NCBI GenBank assembly: GCA_039821645.1
Contig: JBCBNU010000060.1
Span: 1 to 12,697, forward strand
Source: CALBPI01 sp039821645
GTDB taxonomy: Bacteria > Pseudomonadota > Gammaproteobacteria > Steroidobacterales > Woeseiaceae
Direction of reading: 5' to 3'
DNA: 12,697 bases
Below the pieces are notes generated by a model, which searched no databases, had not been told where the DNA came from, and saw nothing but the letters and a program-made list of their open reading frames with translations. Of this stretch, positions 1 to 7,760 are shown in pieces (position 1 is the stretch's first letter; each line of letters starts with the position of its first letter). Position numbers and translations under genes: made by a program.

Positions 1-1
1 C

Positions 2-1348
2 TCGCCACTCGATGGTCGCTATGCCGGCAAGGTCAATCCGTTGCGGGAAATTGCCAGCGAATATGGTCTGATCCGGTTTCGCACCGCGGTCGAGGTGGCC
101 TGGGTGAAACTGCTATTGAACAGCGATTTGTTCGATGTGACGCTTCCCGAAGCACTGGATGCGCGCTTTTCGGAGTTGGTTGAGGGTTTTACACCGCAAG
201 ACGCGCAAGCGGTAAAGGAAATCGAACAACGTACCAACCACGATGTGAAAGCTGTTGAGTATTACCTTGCGGAGCTTGCCGAGGTCAGAGGCGCTGATAA
301 CAGCCTGATCGCGCTGCTGCACTTTGGCTGCACATCTGAGGACATCAATAATCTGGCCTACGGCATGATGTTGAGCAAGGCTCGCTCAGAGGTGCTGTTG
401 CCATCGCTGGCGGCCACGGCCGAGCGGCTTGCAGATTGTGCGGCTCGCTGGGCGCATCTGCCGATGCTCGCACGAACACACGGGCAGACCGCCTCACCGA
501 CGACGCTTGGCAAGGAATTCGCCAACGTCCTCGCACGCCTTGATCGCGAAATTGTGACGCTGTCGGGCATTGCCATTCTCGGCAAGTTCAACGGAGCTGT
601 CGGCAACTTCAACGCACACACGAGTGCATTCGAGGATGCGGACTGGACCGCTCTGTCGCGCGAGCTCGTGTTGGGTCTCGGGTTGGAGTACAACGCCATG
701 ACCACGCAGATTGAACCCCACGACTGGATCGCGAACTACCTGCACAGTCTCAGTCGCCTCTCGACTGTACTGATCGATTTTGCCCGCGATTGCTGGACCT
801 ACATCAGCCTCGGCTACTTTAAACAAAAGACTATCGCGGGCGAAGTTGGCTCGTCGACCATGCCGCACAAGGTAAACCCGATCGATTTCGAGAACGCAGA
901 AGGCAACCTGGGGCTAGTGGTTTCGCTGTCGGGTCATCTCGCAGAAAAGCTTCCGGTATCGCGGCTTCAACGTGATCTCACGGACTCGACTGTGCTGCGA
1001 AATCTCGGCAGCGTTCTCGGTTACTTCCAAGTGGCACTCAGTTCGTTACATCGCGGCATCGATAAGCTTGAGGTATCACAAGCAGCACTGAGTAAGGACC
1101 TCGATAACAGCTGGGAAGTGTTGGCCGAACCGATTCAAACGGTCATGCGTCGCTACGGTGTTGCAGACGCTTATGACCAGCTCAAGGCCCTGACTCGCGG
1201 TCAGGCGATCACCGAGTCTCGCGTTGCTGAAATCATCGACGCCCTTGAGCTGCCGGATGCAGCACGCGAAGCGTTGGCAACGCTCACACCCTCGAGCTAC
1301 ACGGGCCGGGCTGAAGCGTTAACCCACGAATATCTTGCAACGCGTTAA
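2..1348 (+). CDS. purB: Adenylosuccinate lyase PurB, 5' end cut by window edge
   Basis: Cytoplasmic lyase of purine synthesis: it releases fumarate from SAICAR and from adenylosuccinate, giving AICAR and AMP. The frame is open from base 2 and reads SPLDGRYAGKVNPLREIASEYG, split here as SPLDGRYAGKVN then PLREIASEYG, which matches the PurB N-terminus after about nine residues. The gene therefore begins before the window, and the TTG at 41 is not the start. The visible 448 residues compare with about 456 in the E. coli enzyme. The fumarase/lyase signature SSTMPHKVNP is encoded at 851-880, and the substrate-loop histidine lies in RTHGQTASP near 470-500. The stop TAA overlaps the start of roxA by 14 bases, which suggests coupled expression. 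In many gammaproteobacteria hflD and mnmA lie just before purB; here mnmA lies downstream and no hflD is seen. Identification is firm. Confidence 0.97.
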   Translation, partial: SPLDGRYAGKVNPLREIASEYGLIRFRTAVEVAWVKLLLNSDLFDVTLPEALDARFSELVEGFTPQDAQAVKEIEQRTNHDVKAVEYYLAELAEVRGADNSLIALLHFGCTSEDINNLAYGMMLSKARSEVLLPSLAATAERLADCAARWAHLPMLARTHGQTASPTTLGKEFANVLARLDREIVTLSGIAILGKFNGAVGNFNAHTSAFEDADWTALSRELVLGLGLEYNAMTTQIEPHDWIANYLHSLSRLSTVLIDFARDCWTYISLGYFKQKTIAGEVGSSTMPHKVNPIDFENAEGNLGLVVSLSGHLAEKLPVSRLQRDLTDSTVLRNLGSVLGYFQVALSSLHRGIDKLEVSQAALSKDLDNSWEVLAEPIQTVMRRYGVADAYDQLKALTRGQAITESRVAEIIDALELPDAAREALATLTPSSYTGRAEALTHEYLATR

Positions 1349-2405
1349 CACCTCGCCACCGCCGTCGCTTGCCCAACATTGGCAGCACACCGCGTGGGCC
1401 GGACAATTACCGGGCTTCGCACCGCCGCTTGGCATCGACGAGATTGCCGGACTCGCCCTGCTTGCTGATGTCGAGTCGCTACTCGTAGAAACGAGGCGTT
1501 CTGATGTCGAGGTGCGATATCAATGTCGCCAAGGCCCTTTCACCGAAGAAGAATTGACCGGGCTTGGTGATCGTGACTGGACCCTCCTGGTTCGCGATAT
1601 CGATCGACATCTACCGGAACTTGCAGGGTTATGGACCCATTTCGATTGGCTTGCCGATTGGCGGCGTGCCGACATCATGGTGAGTATCGCTGCACCCGGT
1701 GGCTCAGTCGGTCCGCATCTCGACAGCTATGACGTATTCCTCGTGCAAGGCGATGGTGAGCGAGAGTGGCAACTGGCTCCGGGCGAATCAGGTAAACCAG
1801 TACCAGGCAGCGAACTGCGGCTCGTCGAATGCGATGAATTCAGTGAGGTCTACCGTGCTGGCAACGGTGATGTGTTGTATGTGCCACCGGGACATATCCA
1901 TCACGGCGTGGCGACCTCGCTCTGCAGCACATGGTCTTTTGGACTTCAGGCGCCGTTGCTCGGCGATATCGCTGCAATGCTTGATGTTGAGGACCCGAGC
2001 GACGCTGCGACCATTCGGCTGCGTGATGCCGCATTACCGTTCCGGGTGCGCGCAGGGGAGATCCCGGAATCGGCAGGCAAGTGCCTGTTCCTGCCCGGCG
2101 TCAGCGAAGCCGAGCTCATCGATGCTATCGGCCGACTGACGTCATTGTTCAAACCCGGCTTCGATACCCGTGCCAGCCGTGTCGACAAACTTCCTTTCAG
2201 ACTCCACCCATGGACAAGAATCTTCTGGAGCCTGCAAACTGACGCTTTGCACATCTACTGCAACGGACAGCAGGCAACCTTCGATCCTCAACTGCTGGAT
2301 CCCGTCGCACAATTATGTAAAACAAGAATGCTCACTACCGACGAAGCACGTGAGTTGGTGCCCTGGCTGGCGAGCGTAGGCGCGTTCGCGGAGGCAGATC
2401 CCTAA
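1335..2405 (+). CDS. roxA: RoxA/YcfD-type ribosomal protein L16 arginine hydroxylase (JmjC-like cupin)
   Basis: Fe(II)/2-oxoglutarate oxygenase of the YcfD/RoxA family, whose E. coli member hydroxylates an arginine of ribosomal protein L16. In the 356-residue product the iron triad is visible as H128 and D130 in GPHLDSYDVF, with H189 in PPGHIHHG. R143 in GEREW lines up with the 2-oxoglutarate-binding arginine. Conserved family text includes ADIMVSIAAPGGSVGPHLD. The C-terminal part after about residue 215 corresponds to the dimerisation and winged-helix region, but is less clearly conserved. The start is TTG at 1335: an in-frame TAA at 1320-1322 blocks any longer form, and the N-terminal SLAQHWQ aligns with the family's opening HW motif. 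No clear ribosome site precedes it, so translation probably follows from purB, which it overlaps by 14 bases. The stop overlaps the next ATG as TAATG. Assignment is strong; the L16 substrate is inferred from the family. Confidence 0.92.
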   Translation: MQRVNTSPPPSLAQHWQHTAWAGQLPGFAPPLGIDEIAGLALLADVESLLVETRRSDVEVRYQCRQGPFTEEELTGLGDRDWTLLVRDIDRHLPELAGLWTHFDWLADWRRADIMVSIAAPGGSVGPHLDSYDVFLVQGDGEREWQLAPGESGKPVPGSELRLVECDEFSEVYRAGNGDVLYVPPGHIHHGVATSLCSTWSFGLQAPLLGDIAAMLDVEDPSDAATIRLRDAALPFRVRAGEIPESAGKCLFLPGVSEAELIDAIGRLTSLFKPGFDTRASRVDKLPFRLHPWTRIFWSLQTDALHIYCNGQQATFDPQLLDPVAQLCKTRMLTTDEARELVPWLASVGAFAEADP

Positions 2406-2845
2406 TGAGTCGCACAGAACCCGAAATCAAGGTGGTACGTACGCAATGGGCGGACAATGAAGCGGCGCTGCGCGATGTCCGAACCCAGGTTTTTGTCGAG
2501 GAACAATCTGTCCCGGAAACCGAAGAGTGGGATGACTGGGACAGCATCAGCGAACACTTCATCGCAATCTCGACAAAACGTGACGTGGTTGGTGTTGGGC
2601 GCTTGCAACCGGACGCTAAGATCACTCGTATGGCGGTGCTGCGCGACTGGCGTGGACACCGGGTTGGCGCGTTGCTGATGCAAAGCATGCTACAGCGCGC
2701 CGAGGAATGCGGCATGACGCCGTGGTTGCATGCACAAGTGCACGCGCTCGAGTTCTACCGGCGCTTTGGATTTGTGCAGGAAGGCGGACCTTTCGACGAA
2801 GCCGGGATCGCGCATTGCACAATGCGCCGGCTGACGAAGGGGTAA
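2405..2845 (+). CDS. GNAT-family N-acetyltransferase (ElaA/YjcF-like)
   Basis: Single-domain acetyl-CoA-dependent acetyltransferase of 146 residues, a normal length for the family. The N-terminal block RTQVFVEEQSVP (26-37) is typical of the ElaA/YjcF group. The acetyl-CoA pyrophosphate loop is at residues 83-89, RGHRVGA, with arginine where many members have a second glycine. The C-terminal AQVHALEFYRRFGF (110-123) is motif B with the usual aromatic and FYxxxGF pattern. The substrate cannot be read from the sequence. The ATG shares one base with the roxA stop (TAATG) and has GGAGG at 2390-2394, ten bases before it. Its place directly after roxA recalls cupin-GNAT neighbours in other gammaproteobacteria. 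That context invites, but does not show, a role in modifying the translation machinery. Confidence 0.9.
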   Translation: MSRTEPEIKVVRTQWADNEAALRDVRTQVFVEEQSVPETEEWDDWDSISEHFIAISTKRDVVGVGRLQPDAKITRMAVLRDWRGHRVGALLMQSMLQRAEECGMTPWLHAQVHALEFYRRFGFVQEGGPFDEAGIAHCTMRRLTKG

Positions 2846-2860
2846 CGACCACATCCACGC

Positions 2861-3394
2861 GTGATGCCGCACTGGAGTGATTCCGCGGTGGGTGCAAACG
2901 AAGCACGCAAAAAACAAGATCAGCGCTGGGTGCTTTCATCGCGCTCGGACATGCGAGAAGCGGCCGCTTTGATTTGCCGCGCAGCAGAGCGGAAAGTCTC
3001 GATCATGACCCGTGATCTTGAGCCCGGCATCTATGACCACCCCGATTTCCTCGAGGCTGTAAAGAAGCTGATCCTCTCGCGGCGATTTGCCCGCGTCAGA
3101 GTGCTGATTTCCGATCCCTCACGAGCGATCAAGAACGGTAACCGACTGGTCACGATGGGTCGACGACTGAACAGCTTCATCGAATTTCGTAACGTGCACG
3201 ATGACTACCGGGAAGTACCCGAGGCCTACTGCATTGCTGATGATCGCGCAATCGCCTACCGTCTCGATGCAATGCGTTGGGATGGTATCGCCGACAGCGA
3301 CACACGGCCCGTTGCGAGGACCTACCTGAACTCCTTCGATGAGATCTGGGCGGCCAGCGAAGTTGAAAATGAGTTTCGTCGACTGCACCTTTAG
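2861..3394 (+). CDS. DUF7931-like conserved protein, possibly phospholipase D-like fold
   Basis: A 177-residue soluble protein with no signal peptide or membrane segment. I believe it resembles the DUF7931 proteins found beside GNAT genes, but that name comes from memory and is uncertain. The central pattern of predicted strands and helices (SIMTRDLEPGIYDH at 47-60, RVRVLISDPSRAIKNG at 78-93, SFIEFRNV at 105-112) is like that of phospholipase D-like domains. No HKD catalytic motif is visible, so enzyme activity is not claimed. The start is uncertain. GTG 2861 is followed at once by ATG 2864, and neither has a close ribosome site. GTG 2888 has GGAG at 2874-2877 ten bases before it and would give a 168-residue product beginning VGANEARKKQ. 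The gene sits 15 bases after the GNAT gene and 3 bases before the NUDIX gene, so it is very likely in the same operon. Confidence 0.8.
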   Translation: MMPHWSDSAVGANEARKKQDQRWVLSSRSDMREAAALICRAAERKVSIMTRDLEPGIYDHPDFLEAVKKLILSRRFARVRVLISDPSRAIKNGNRLVTMGRRLNSFIEFRNVHDDYREVPEAYCIADDRAIAYRLDAMRWDGIADSDTRPVARTYLNSFDEIWAASEVENEFRRLHL

Positions 3395-3397
3395 ACG

Positions 3398-3895
3398 ATG
3401 TCACAAACCGATATCACTGTTTCAGCGATCGCGCGGCGCGAGAATCGTTTCCTCTGCATCGACGAGGTGAGCAGTCTGGGCGGTGTCGTACTGAATCTGC
3501 CTGGCGGTCACATCGAAGCAGGCGAATCTCCTGAACAGGCCATCGTGCGCGAGGTTCGCGAAGAGACCCGCTGGCGGTTCGAACCGACCGGCTTCGTGGG
3601 GGCTTATCTTTGGTGGGACGAGGTTCGTGAGTCTCGTTTCGTAAGGCTGGTTTATTGTGGCGAAGCCCTTACCGAACAACCGGATTTGCCGTTGGACACC
3701 GGCATTGTCAAAGTGCGCTGGCTGCAACGGGATACTCTGGCACACGAACGCCACCGACTGCGGGCTCCTGTCGTGCTGAGCGCAATCGACGATTTCCTCC
3801 TCGGTCGGCGTGAACGCCTGGTCCTTGATGGACGGGTGGAACCGGAGGACCTCCTTCAACGTATCGAACCCCTTGTGCGCCGACTAGAGTCCTGA
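3398..3895 (+). CDS. NUDIX hydrolase, NudJ-like
   Basis: Nucleotide or thiamine pyrophosphate hydrolase of the NUDIX superfamily, 165 residues. The NUDIX box runs from G37 through E43, then R51 E52 and E55 E56, so the metal-binding REXXEE core is intact. The consensus glycine after it is replaced by R58 (EETRW in place of EETGW). The opening ITVSAIARRENRFLCIDE and the position directly upstream of mnmA match NudJ (YmfB), which in E. coli is also next to mnmA. E. coli NudJ removes phosphate from nucleoside di- and triphosphates and hydrolyses thiamine pyrophosphates; whether this enzyme does the same is inference. The ATG follows the previous TAG by three bases with no strong ribosome site, which suggests coupling. 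The product is slightly longer than E. coli NudJ because of a C-terminal tail with the text VEPEDLLQRIEPLVRRL. Confidence 0.9.
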   Translation: MSQTDITVSAIARRENRFLCIDEVSSLGGVVLNLPGGHIEAGESPEQAIVREVREETRWRFEPTGFVGAYLWWDEVRESRFVRLVYCGEALTEQPDLPLDTGIVKVRWLQRDTLAHERHRLRAPVVLSAIDDFLLGRRERLVLDGRVEPEDLLQRIEPLVRRLES

Positions 3896-3905
3896 GGCCT
3901 GCCCG

Positions 3906-3921
3906 CCCGCGTTCGCGTGGG
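3906..3921 (+). promoter_or_regulatory. UUCG-loop hairpin in the nudJ-like/mnmA gap
   Basis: CCCGCG (3906-3911), loop TTCG (3912-3915) and CGTGGG (3916-3921) would pair as a six-base-pair RNA stem with one G-U pair. It ends 13 bases before the mnmA ATG in the only sizeable gap of the forward run. No T-run follows, so it does not look like an intrinsic terminator. It could be an mRNA processing or stability element, or chance in GC-rich DNA. The loop is closed by G-C rather than the extra-stable C-G. Confidence 0.35.
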
Positions 3922-3934
3922 GTAAAATTAGGAT

Positions 3935-5089
3935 ATGAGCTACCCGCCCCAACCCGAGAATTTGTCCGGCCCGGTTATCGTCGGTATGTCTGGCGGTGTC
4001 GACTCCTCAGTAGTCGCCTACCTCCTTAAACAAGCAGGCTACGAAGTAGAGGGTCTGCATATGACCAACTGGGAAGACGACGATGGCTATTGCAGTGCCG
4101 CCGAAGATCTCCAAGACGCTCGTCTCGTCTGTGAGCAGCTCGGGATCACGCTGCATCACGCGAATTTTAGTAGCGACTACCGCGACGCCGTGTTCGAGGA
4201 CTTCCTGAAGGGTTATGCAGCGGGTCGGACACCCAATCCTGATGTTCTTTGTAATCGAGAAATCAAATTCGGGGTGTTTGCAGAGTTCGCTCGTCGCCTG
4301 GGCGGCAGCGCCCTTGCAACAGGACACTATGCACGCCTCGCAATGGACGGCGACACTCCGTTGTTGTTGCGGGGCAAAGACCCCAACAAGGATCAGAGCT
4401 ACTTCTTGCATGCAGTAGAAGCTTCGCAGTTTCAGAACGTACTTTTCCCGCTGGGCGAGCTGACCAAGCCGCAGGTGCGGGAGATTGCGATGAAGGCCGG
4501 TCTCGCGAGTCGCGAAAAAAAGGACTCGACAGGCATCTGCTTTATTGGAGAACGCCCCTTCAGAGAATTCCTCTCGCAATTTCTGCCTGCCCAACCGGGG
4601 GACATCGTCGACGACCAAGGGCGCACGGTTGGCCGCCATCACGGGTTGATGTACTACACAGTGGGTCAGCGCCAGGGACTCGGGATAGGCGGACAGGCAC
4701 ACGCGAGCGACGCACCTTGGTACGTATCGAGCAAGAAATTCGATGACAACACACTAAGAGTGGTCCAAGGTAGAGATCATCCTGCGCTGCTCTCGGCCGC
4801 CATCACTTGCAACGACCCACATTGGGTCGGCCCACCAGCCGCGGGACTGGAGCACGGCATAAAGGTCGTCGCAAAAATCCGCCATCGACAATCAGACCAG
4901 GCATGTGTTGCTGAGATTGACGATGCGGGCCGGCTTCACGTGGGATTTGATGAGCCACAGTGGGGCGCGGCAGTCGGTCAGTACGCCGTCCTCTATCTCG
5001 GTGATCGCTGTCTCGGCGGTGGCGCGATTGACGCGGTAGAGCCGCACTTTGGAAACGACGCTTTGCAACAGCTATCGGAGGCAAAATGA
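3935..5089 (+). CDS. mnmA: tRNA-specific 2-thiouridylase MnmA
   Basis: Cytoplasmic enzyme that adenylates and then thiolates uridine 34 in tRNAs for Lys, Glu and Gln, taking sulfur relayed from IscS through the Tus proteins. The product has 384 residues, against about 368 in E. coli. The PP-loop SGGVDSS is at 19-25. The two catalytic cysteines are C106 in NPDVLCN and C202 in STGICF. GRTPNPD, ATGHYAR and KDQSYFL are the usual tRNA- and ATP-site blocks. The C-terminal beta-barrel follows from about residue 215. The ATG at 3935 is the only sensible start: an in-frame TAG lies two codons upstream, and AGGA sits almost against the ATG. The TGA overlaps the acnA start as ATGA. The nudJ-mnmA order is conserved in enterics and pseudomonads. 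Identification is firm. Confidence 0.98.
   Translation: MSYPPQPENLSGPVIVGMSGGVDSSVVAYLLKQAGYEVEGLHMTNWEDDDGYCSAAEDLQDARLVCEQLGITLHHANFSSDYRDAVFEDFLKGYAAGRTPNPDVLCNREIKFGVFAEFARRLGGSALATGHYARLAMDGDTPLLLRGKDPNKDQSYFLHAVEASQFQNVLFPLGELTKPQVREIAMKAGLASREKKDSTGICFIGERPFREFLSQFLPAQPGDIVDDQGRTVGRHHGLMYYTVGQRQGLGIGGQAHASDAPWYVSSKKFDDNTLRVVQGRDHPALLSAAITCNDPHWVGPPAAGLEHGIKVVAKIRHRQSDQACVAEIDDAGRLHVGFDEPQWGAAVGQYAVLYLGDRCLGGGAIDAVEPHFGNDALQQLSEAK
5077..5081 (+). promoter_or_regulatory. Strong ribosome binding site of acnA inside mnmA
   Basis: A full GGAGG lies four bases before the acnA ATG at 5086, inside the last mnmA codons. With the ATGA overlap it fixes the start and suggests that acnA is translated well from the shared message. 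Confidence 0.75.
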
Positions 5090-7749
5090 AGAATTCGTTC
5101 GACGCGCGCGACACCCTTTCGATCGGTAGCGCTAACTTCACGCTATACCGCCTGAATGCCGTCAAAGACGGACATGTAGAACGCTTGCCCTTTTCGCTAA
5201 AGATCTTGTTAGAAAATCTGCTGCGCCACGAAGATGGCCGCGACGTCACCACCGAAGATATTCGAGCGCTGGCGAACTGGGATCCGGCAGCAACGCCGAA
5301 ACATGAAATCTCCTTCACACCAAGCCGGGTTATCCTGCAGGACTTCACCGGTGTCCCCGCCGTGGTTGACCTCGCTGCTATGCGCGATGCTGTCGTCGCG
5401 CTTGGCGGCGAAGCTGATGCGATTAATCCGTTGTCCCCCGCAGAACTTGTGATCGACCATTCCGTGCAAGTCGACAACTACGGTCGCGATAATGCTCTCG
5501 ACTTGAACAACATGATCGAGTTTCAACGCAACCGTGAGCGCTATGGGTTTCTGCGTTGGGGACAGAATGCATTCGACAACTTCAAGGTGGTACCGCCTAA
5601 CACGGGGATCGTCCATCAGGTAAACCTCGAGTTCCTGTCTCGTGTGGTTTTTGATGTCTCCGGCGAGTCAGGTCGCCTTGCCTACCCTGACACGCTTGTA
5701 GGTACCGACTCGCACACAACGATGGTCAACGGGCTTGGTGTGCTCGGTTGGGGGGTCGGCGGTATCGAAGCCGAAGCGGCAATGTTGGGCCAGCCGATTA
5801 CGATGCTCATCCCACAGGTCGTCGGTTTCAAACTGTCTGGAAGATTGCCTGCTGGCACAACAGCCACGGACCTCGTACTGACCGTTACAGAGATGCTGCG
5901 TTCGAAGGGCGTCGTCGGAAAATTTGTTGAGTTTTTCGGGGATGGGTTGGCGCACCTGCCGCTCGCCGACCGTGCAACGTTGGGCAACATGTCGCCCGAG
6001 TTCGGTTCCACCTGTGCAATTTTCCCGATCGACGGCGAAACGCTGCGCTATCTCGAATTATCCGGACGTTCCAGTGAGCAAGTTGCTTTAATCGAACACT
6101 ATGCCAAAGCACAAGGCCTGTGGCGCGAGGACGGCGCTGAAGACCCCGTGTACTCCGACGTGCTCGAGTTGGACATGGCAACCGTAGAACCAAGCATTGC
6201 GGGGCCAAAACGGCCACAGGACCGAATTGCACTCAGCGAAGCGAGTACAACGTTCAAGCGCCACCTCGAGCCGATGGTCGAAGCGCGCGACAGCGACGGT
6301 AGCGCCGCGTTCCAGATTGATGCCAATGACGTCAAGATCTCTGACGGAGCGGTCCTCATAGCCGCAATCACAAGCTGCACGAACACATCCAATCCCGCGG
6401 TGATGATCGGCGCCGGTCTTTTGGCCCGTAACGCCGCCGCTAAGGGCCTCGGCGTAAAGCCCTGGGTCAAGACCTCGCTCGCACCCGGTTCACGTGTCGT
6501 CACGGACTATCTGGAAAAAGCCAACCTGCTTGATGACCTGGAGGCGCTCGGCTTTCATACCGTCGGCTACGGCTGCACCACGTGTATCGGCAACTCGGGT
6601 CCACTGAGACCAGAGATCGACGCGGCAGTGCGTAAGTCAGGCGTTGTTGGTTGCAGCGTGCTGTCTGGGAATCGAAACTTTGAGGGACGCATTCATCCTC
6701 TGGTACGCATGAATTTCCTCGCCTCCCCACCCCTTGTGGTGGCCTATGCGATTGCCGGCAACATGCATACCGATATTCACAACGACCCTCTGGGCGCTGA
6801 CTCAAATGGGGAGCCCATCTACCTGCGTGACATCTGGCCCGATCCCGTTGAAATTCAGGACACGATCCTGAAAACCATCGATTCAGATATGTTCAAGGCA
6901 AGTTATGCGAGCGTCTTCAAGGGGGACGACAACTGGAACCGACTCAAGATTCCGGAAGGCCAAATCTACCAGTGGGACGAAGCTTCAACGTACGTTAAGA
7001 ATCCGCCCTACTTCGAGGGTATTACGCGCGAGGCAACTGCGCCTGGCGACATCGAGGGTGCGCATGTGCTTGCACTGCTCGGGGACTCTGTCACCACGGA
7101 CCATATCTCGCCAGCCGGCAGCATCGCGCCGGACAGCCCTGCCGCTGATTACTTGACATCGGTCGGTGTGAAGCCGGCGGACTTCAACTCGTACGGGTCT
7201 CGCCGCGGTAATCATGAGGTCATGATGCGTGGCACGTTCGCGAACATTCGATTACGCAATCAGTTGGCGCCGGGCACCGAGGGCGGATGGACCCGGCATC
7301 AACCAAGCGATGAACAAATGACGATCTTCGACGCAGCCATGCGCTACGCCGAAACTCAGACACCGTTGATTGTGATCGCCGGACGTGAGTACGGCACCGG
7401 TTCATCGCGTGACTGGGCTGCAAAAGGGACGTTGTTGCTCGGGGTACGCGCGGTGATCGCACAGAGTTATGAGCGTATTCATCGCTCGAACCTGATCGGG
7501 ATGGGCGTGTTGCCGCTAGAGTTTCTGGAGGGTGAGAGTGCAGACACACTAGGACTCACCGGCCATGAGCAATTCTCAATCCGTGGCATGGCCAACGCTG
7601 AGGCGAATCTTGTACAAGTCGATGTTTCCGACGCGAGCGGCGAAGAACACGCTTTCCAAGCACAAGTGCGAATTGATACACCGAAAGAGTGGGACTACTA
7701 CAAAAACGGTGGCATTCTGCAATACGTGCTTCGTCAGCTCGTCAACTAG
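5086..7749 (+). CDS. acnA: Aconitate hydratase A (AcnA)
   Basis: TCA-cycle enzyme interconverting citrate and isocitrate through cis-aconitate, with a [4Fe-4S] cluster, in the cytoplasm. The product has 887 residues, close to E. coli AcnA at 891. Cluster ligands are C431 in SCTNTS and C497 and C500 in GCTTCIGNSG. The N-terminal text LPFSLKILLENLLRHEDG and the later DSHTTMVNGLGVLGWGVGG are characteristic of AcnA/IRP1. They differ from AcnD (methylisocitrate dehydratase) and AcnB. The swivel domain carries GREYGTGSSRDWAAKG with its substrate-binding serine and arginine. The ATG overlaps the mnmA stop and has a strong ribosome site. No separate promoter stands out upstream, because the preceding bases are coding; an internal promoter cannot be excluded. 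AcnA homologues can moonlight as RNA-binding proteins when the cluster is lost, but nothing here shows that. Identification is firm. Confidence 0.98.
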   Translation: MKNSFDARDTLSIGSANFTLYRLNAVKDGHVERLPFSLKILLENLLRHEDGRDVTTEDIRALANWDPAATPKHEISFTPSRVILQDFTGVPAVVDLAAMRDAVVALGGEADAINPLSPAELVIDHSVQVDNYGRDNALDLNNMIEFQRNRERYGFLRWGQNAFDNFKVVPPNTGIVHQVNLEFLSRVVFDVSGESGRLAYPDTLVGTDSHTTMVNGLGVLGWGVGGIEAEAAMLGQPITMLIPQVVGFKLSGRLPAGTTATDLVLTVTEMLRSKGVVGKFVEFFGDGLAHLPLADRATLGNMSPEFGSTCAIFPIDGETLRYLELSGRSSEQVALIEHYAKAQGLWREDGAEDPVYSDVLELDMATVEPSIAGPKRPQDRIALSEASTTFKRHLEPMVEARDSDGSAAFQIDANDVKISDGAVLIAAITSCTNTSNPAVMIGAGLLARNAAAKGLGVKPWVKTSLAPGSRVVTDYLEKANLLDDLEALGFHTVGYGCTTCIGNSGPLRPEIDAAVRKSGVVGCSVLSGNRNFEGRIHPLVRMNFLASPPLVVAYAIAGNMHTDIHNDPLGADSNGEPIYLRDIWPDPVEIQDTILKTIDSDMFKASYASVFKGDDNWNRLKIPEGQIYQWDEASTYVKNPPYFEGITREATAPGDIEGAHVLALLGDSVTTDHISPAGSIAPDSPAADYLTSVGVKPADFNSYGSRRGNHEVMMRGTFANIRLRNQLAPGTEGGWTRHQPSDEQMTIFDAAMRYAETQTPLIVIAGREYGTGSSRDWAAKGTLLLGVRAVIAQSYERIHRSNLIGMGVLPLEFLEGESADTLGLTGHEQFSIRGMANAEANLVQVDVSDASGEEHAFQAQVRIDTPKEWDYYKNGGILQYVLRQLVN

Positions 7750-7760
7750 GACGCAGACTA

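Noticed and set aside
41..43. TTG 41 as the purB start
   Set aside because: The upstream in-frame codons encode the conserved SPLDGRY motif of PurB, so the true start lies before the window.
3923..3928. TAAAAT as a -10 box for mnmA
   Set aside because: No matching -35 is present at 16-18 bases, and the start would fall on the ATG itself; it is kept only as a remark in the leader finding.
4007..4702. 231-residue minus-strand open frame inside mnmA
   Set aside because: It is antisense to a fully conserved mnmA and has no recognisable domain.
4803..5477. 224-residue minus-strand open frame across the mnmA/acnA junction
   Set aside because: It has low-complexity Ser/Arg-rich text, is antisense to two conserved genes and has no supporting start signals.
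7689..7760. Longer N-terminus of the DUF2333 protein from GTG 7689
   Set aside because: It overlaps the end of acnA and lacks a ribosome site, whereas ATG 7761 has AGGA nine bases before it and gives the normal membrane-anchor start.
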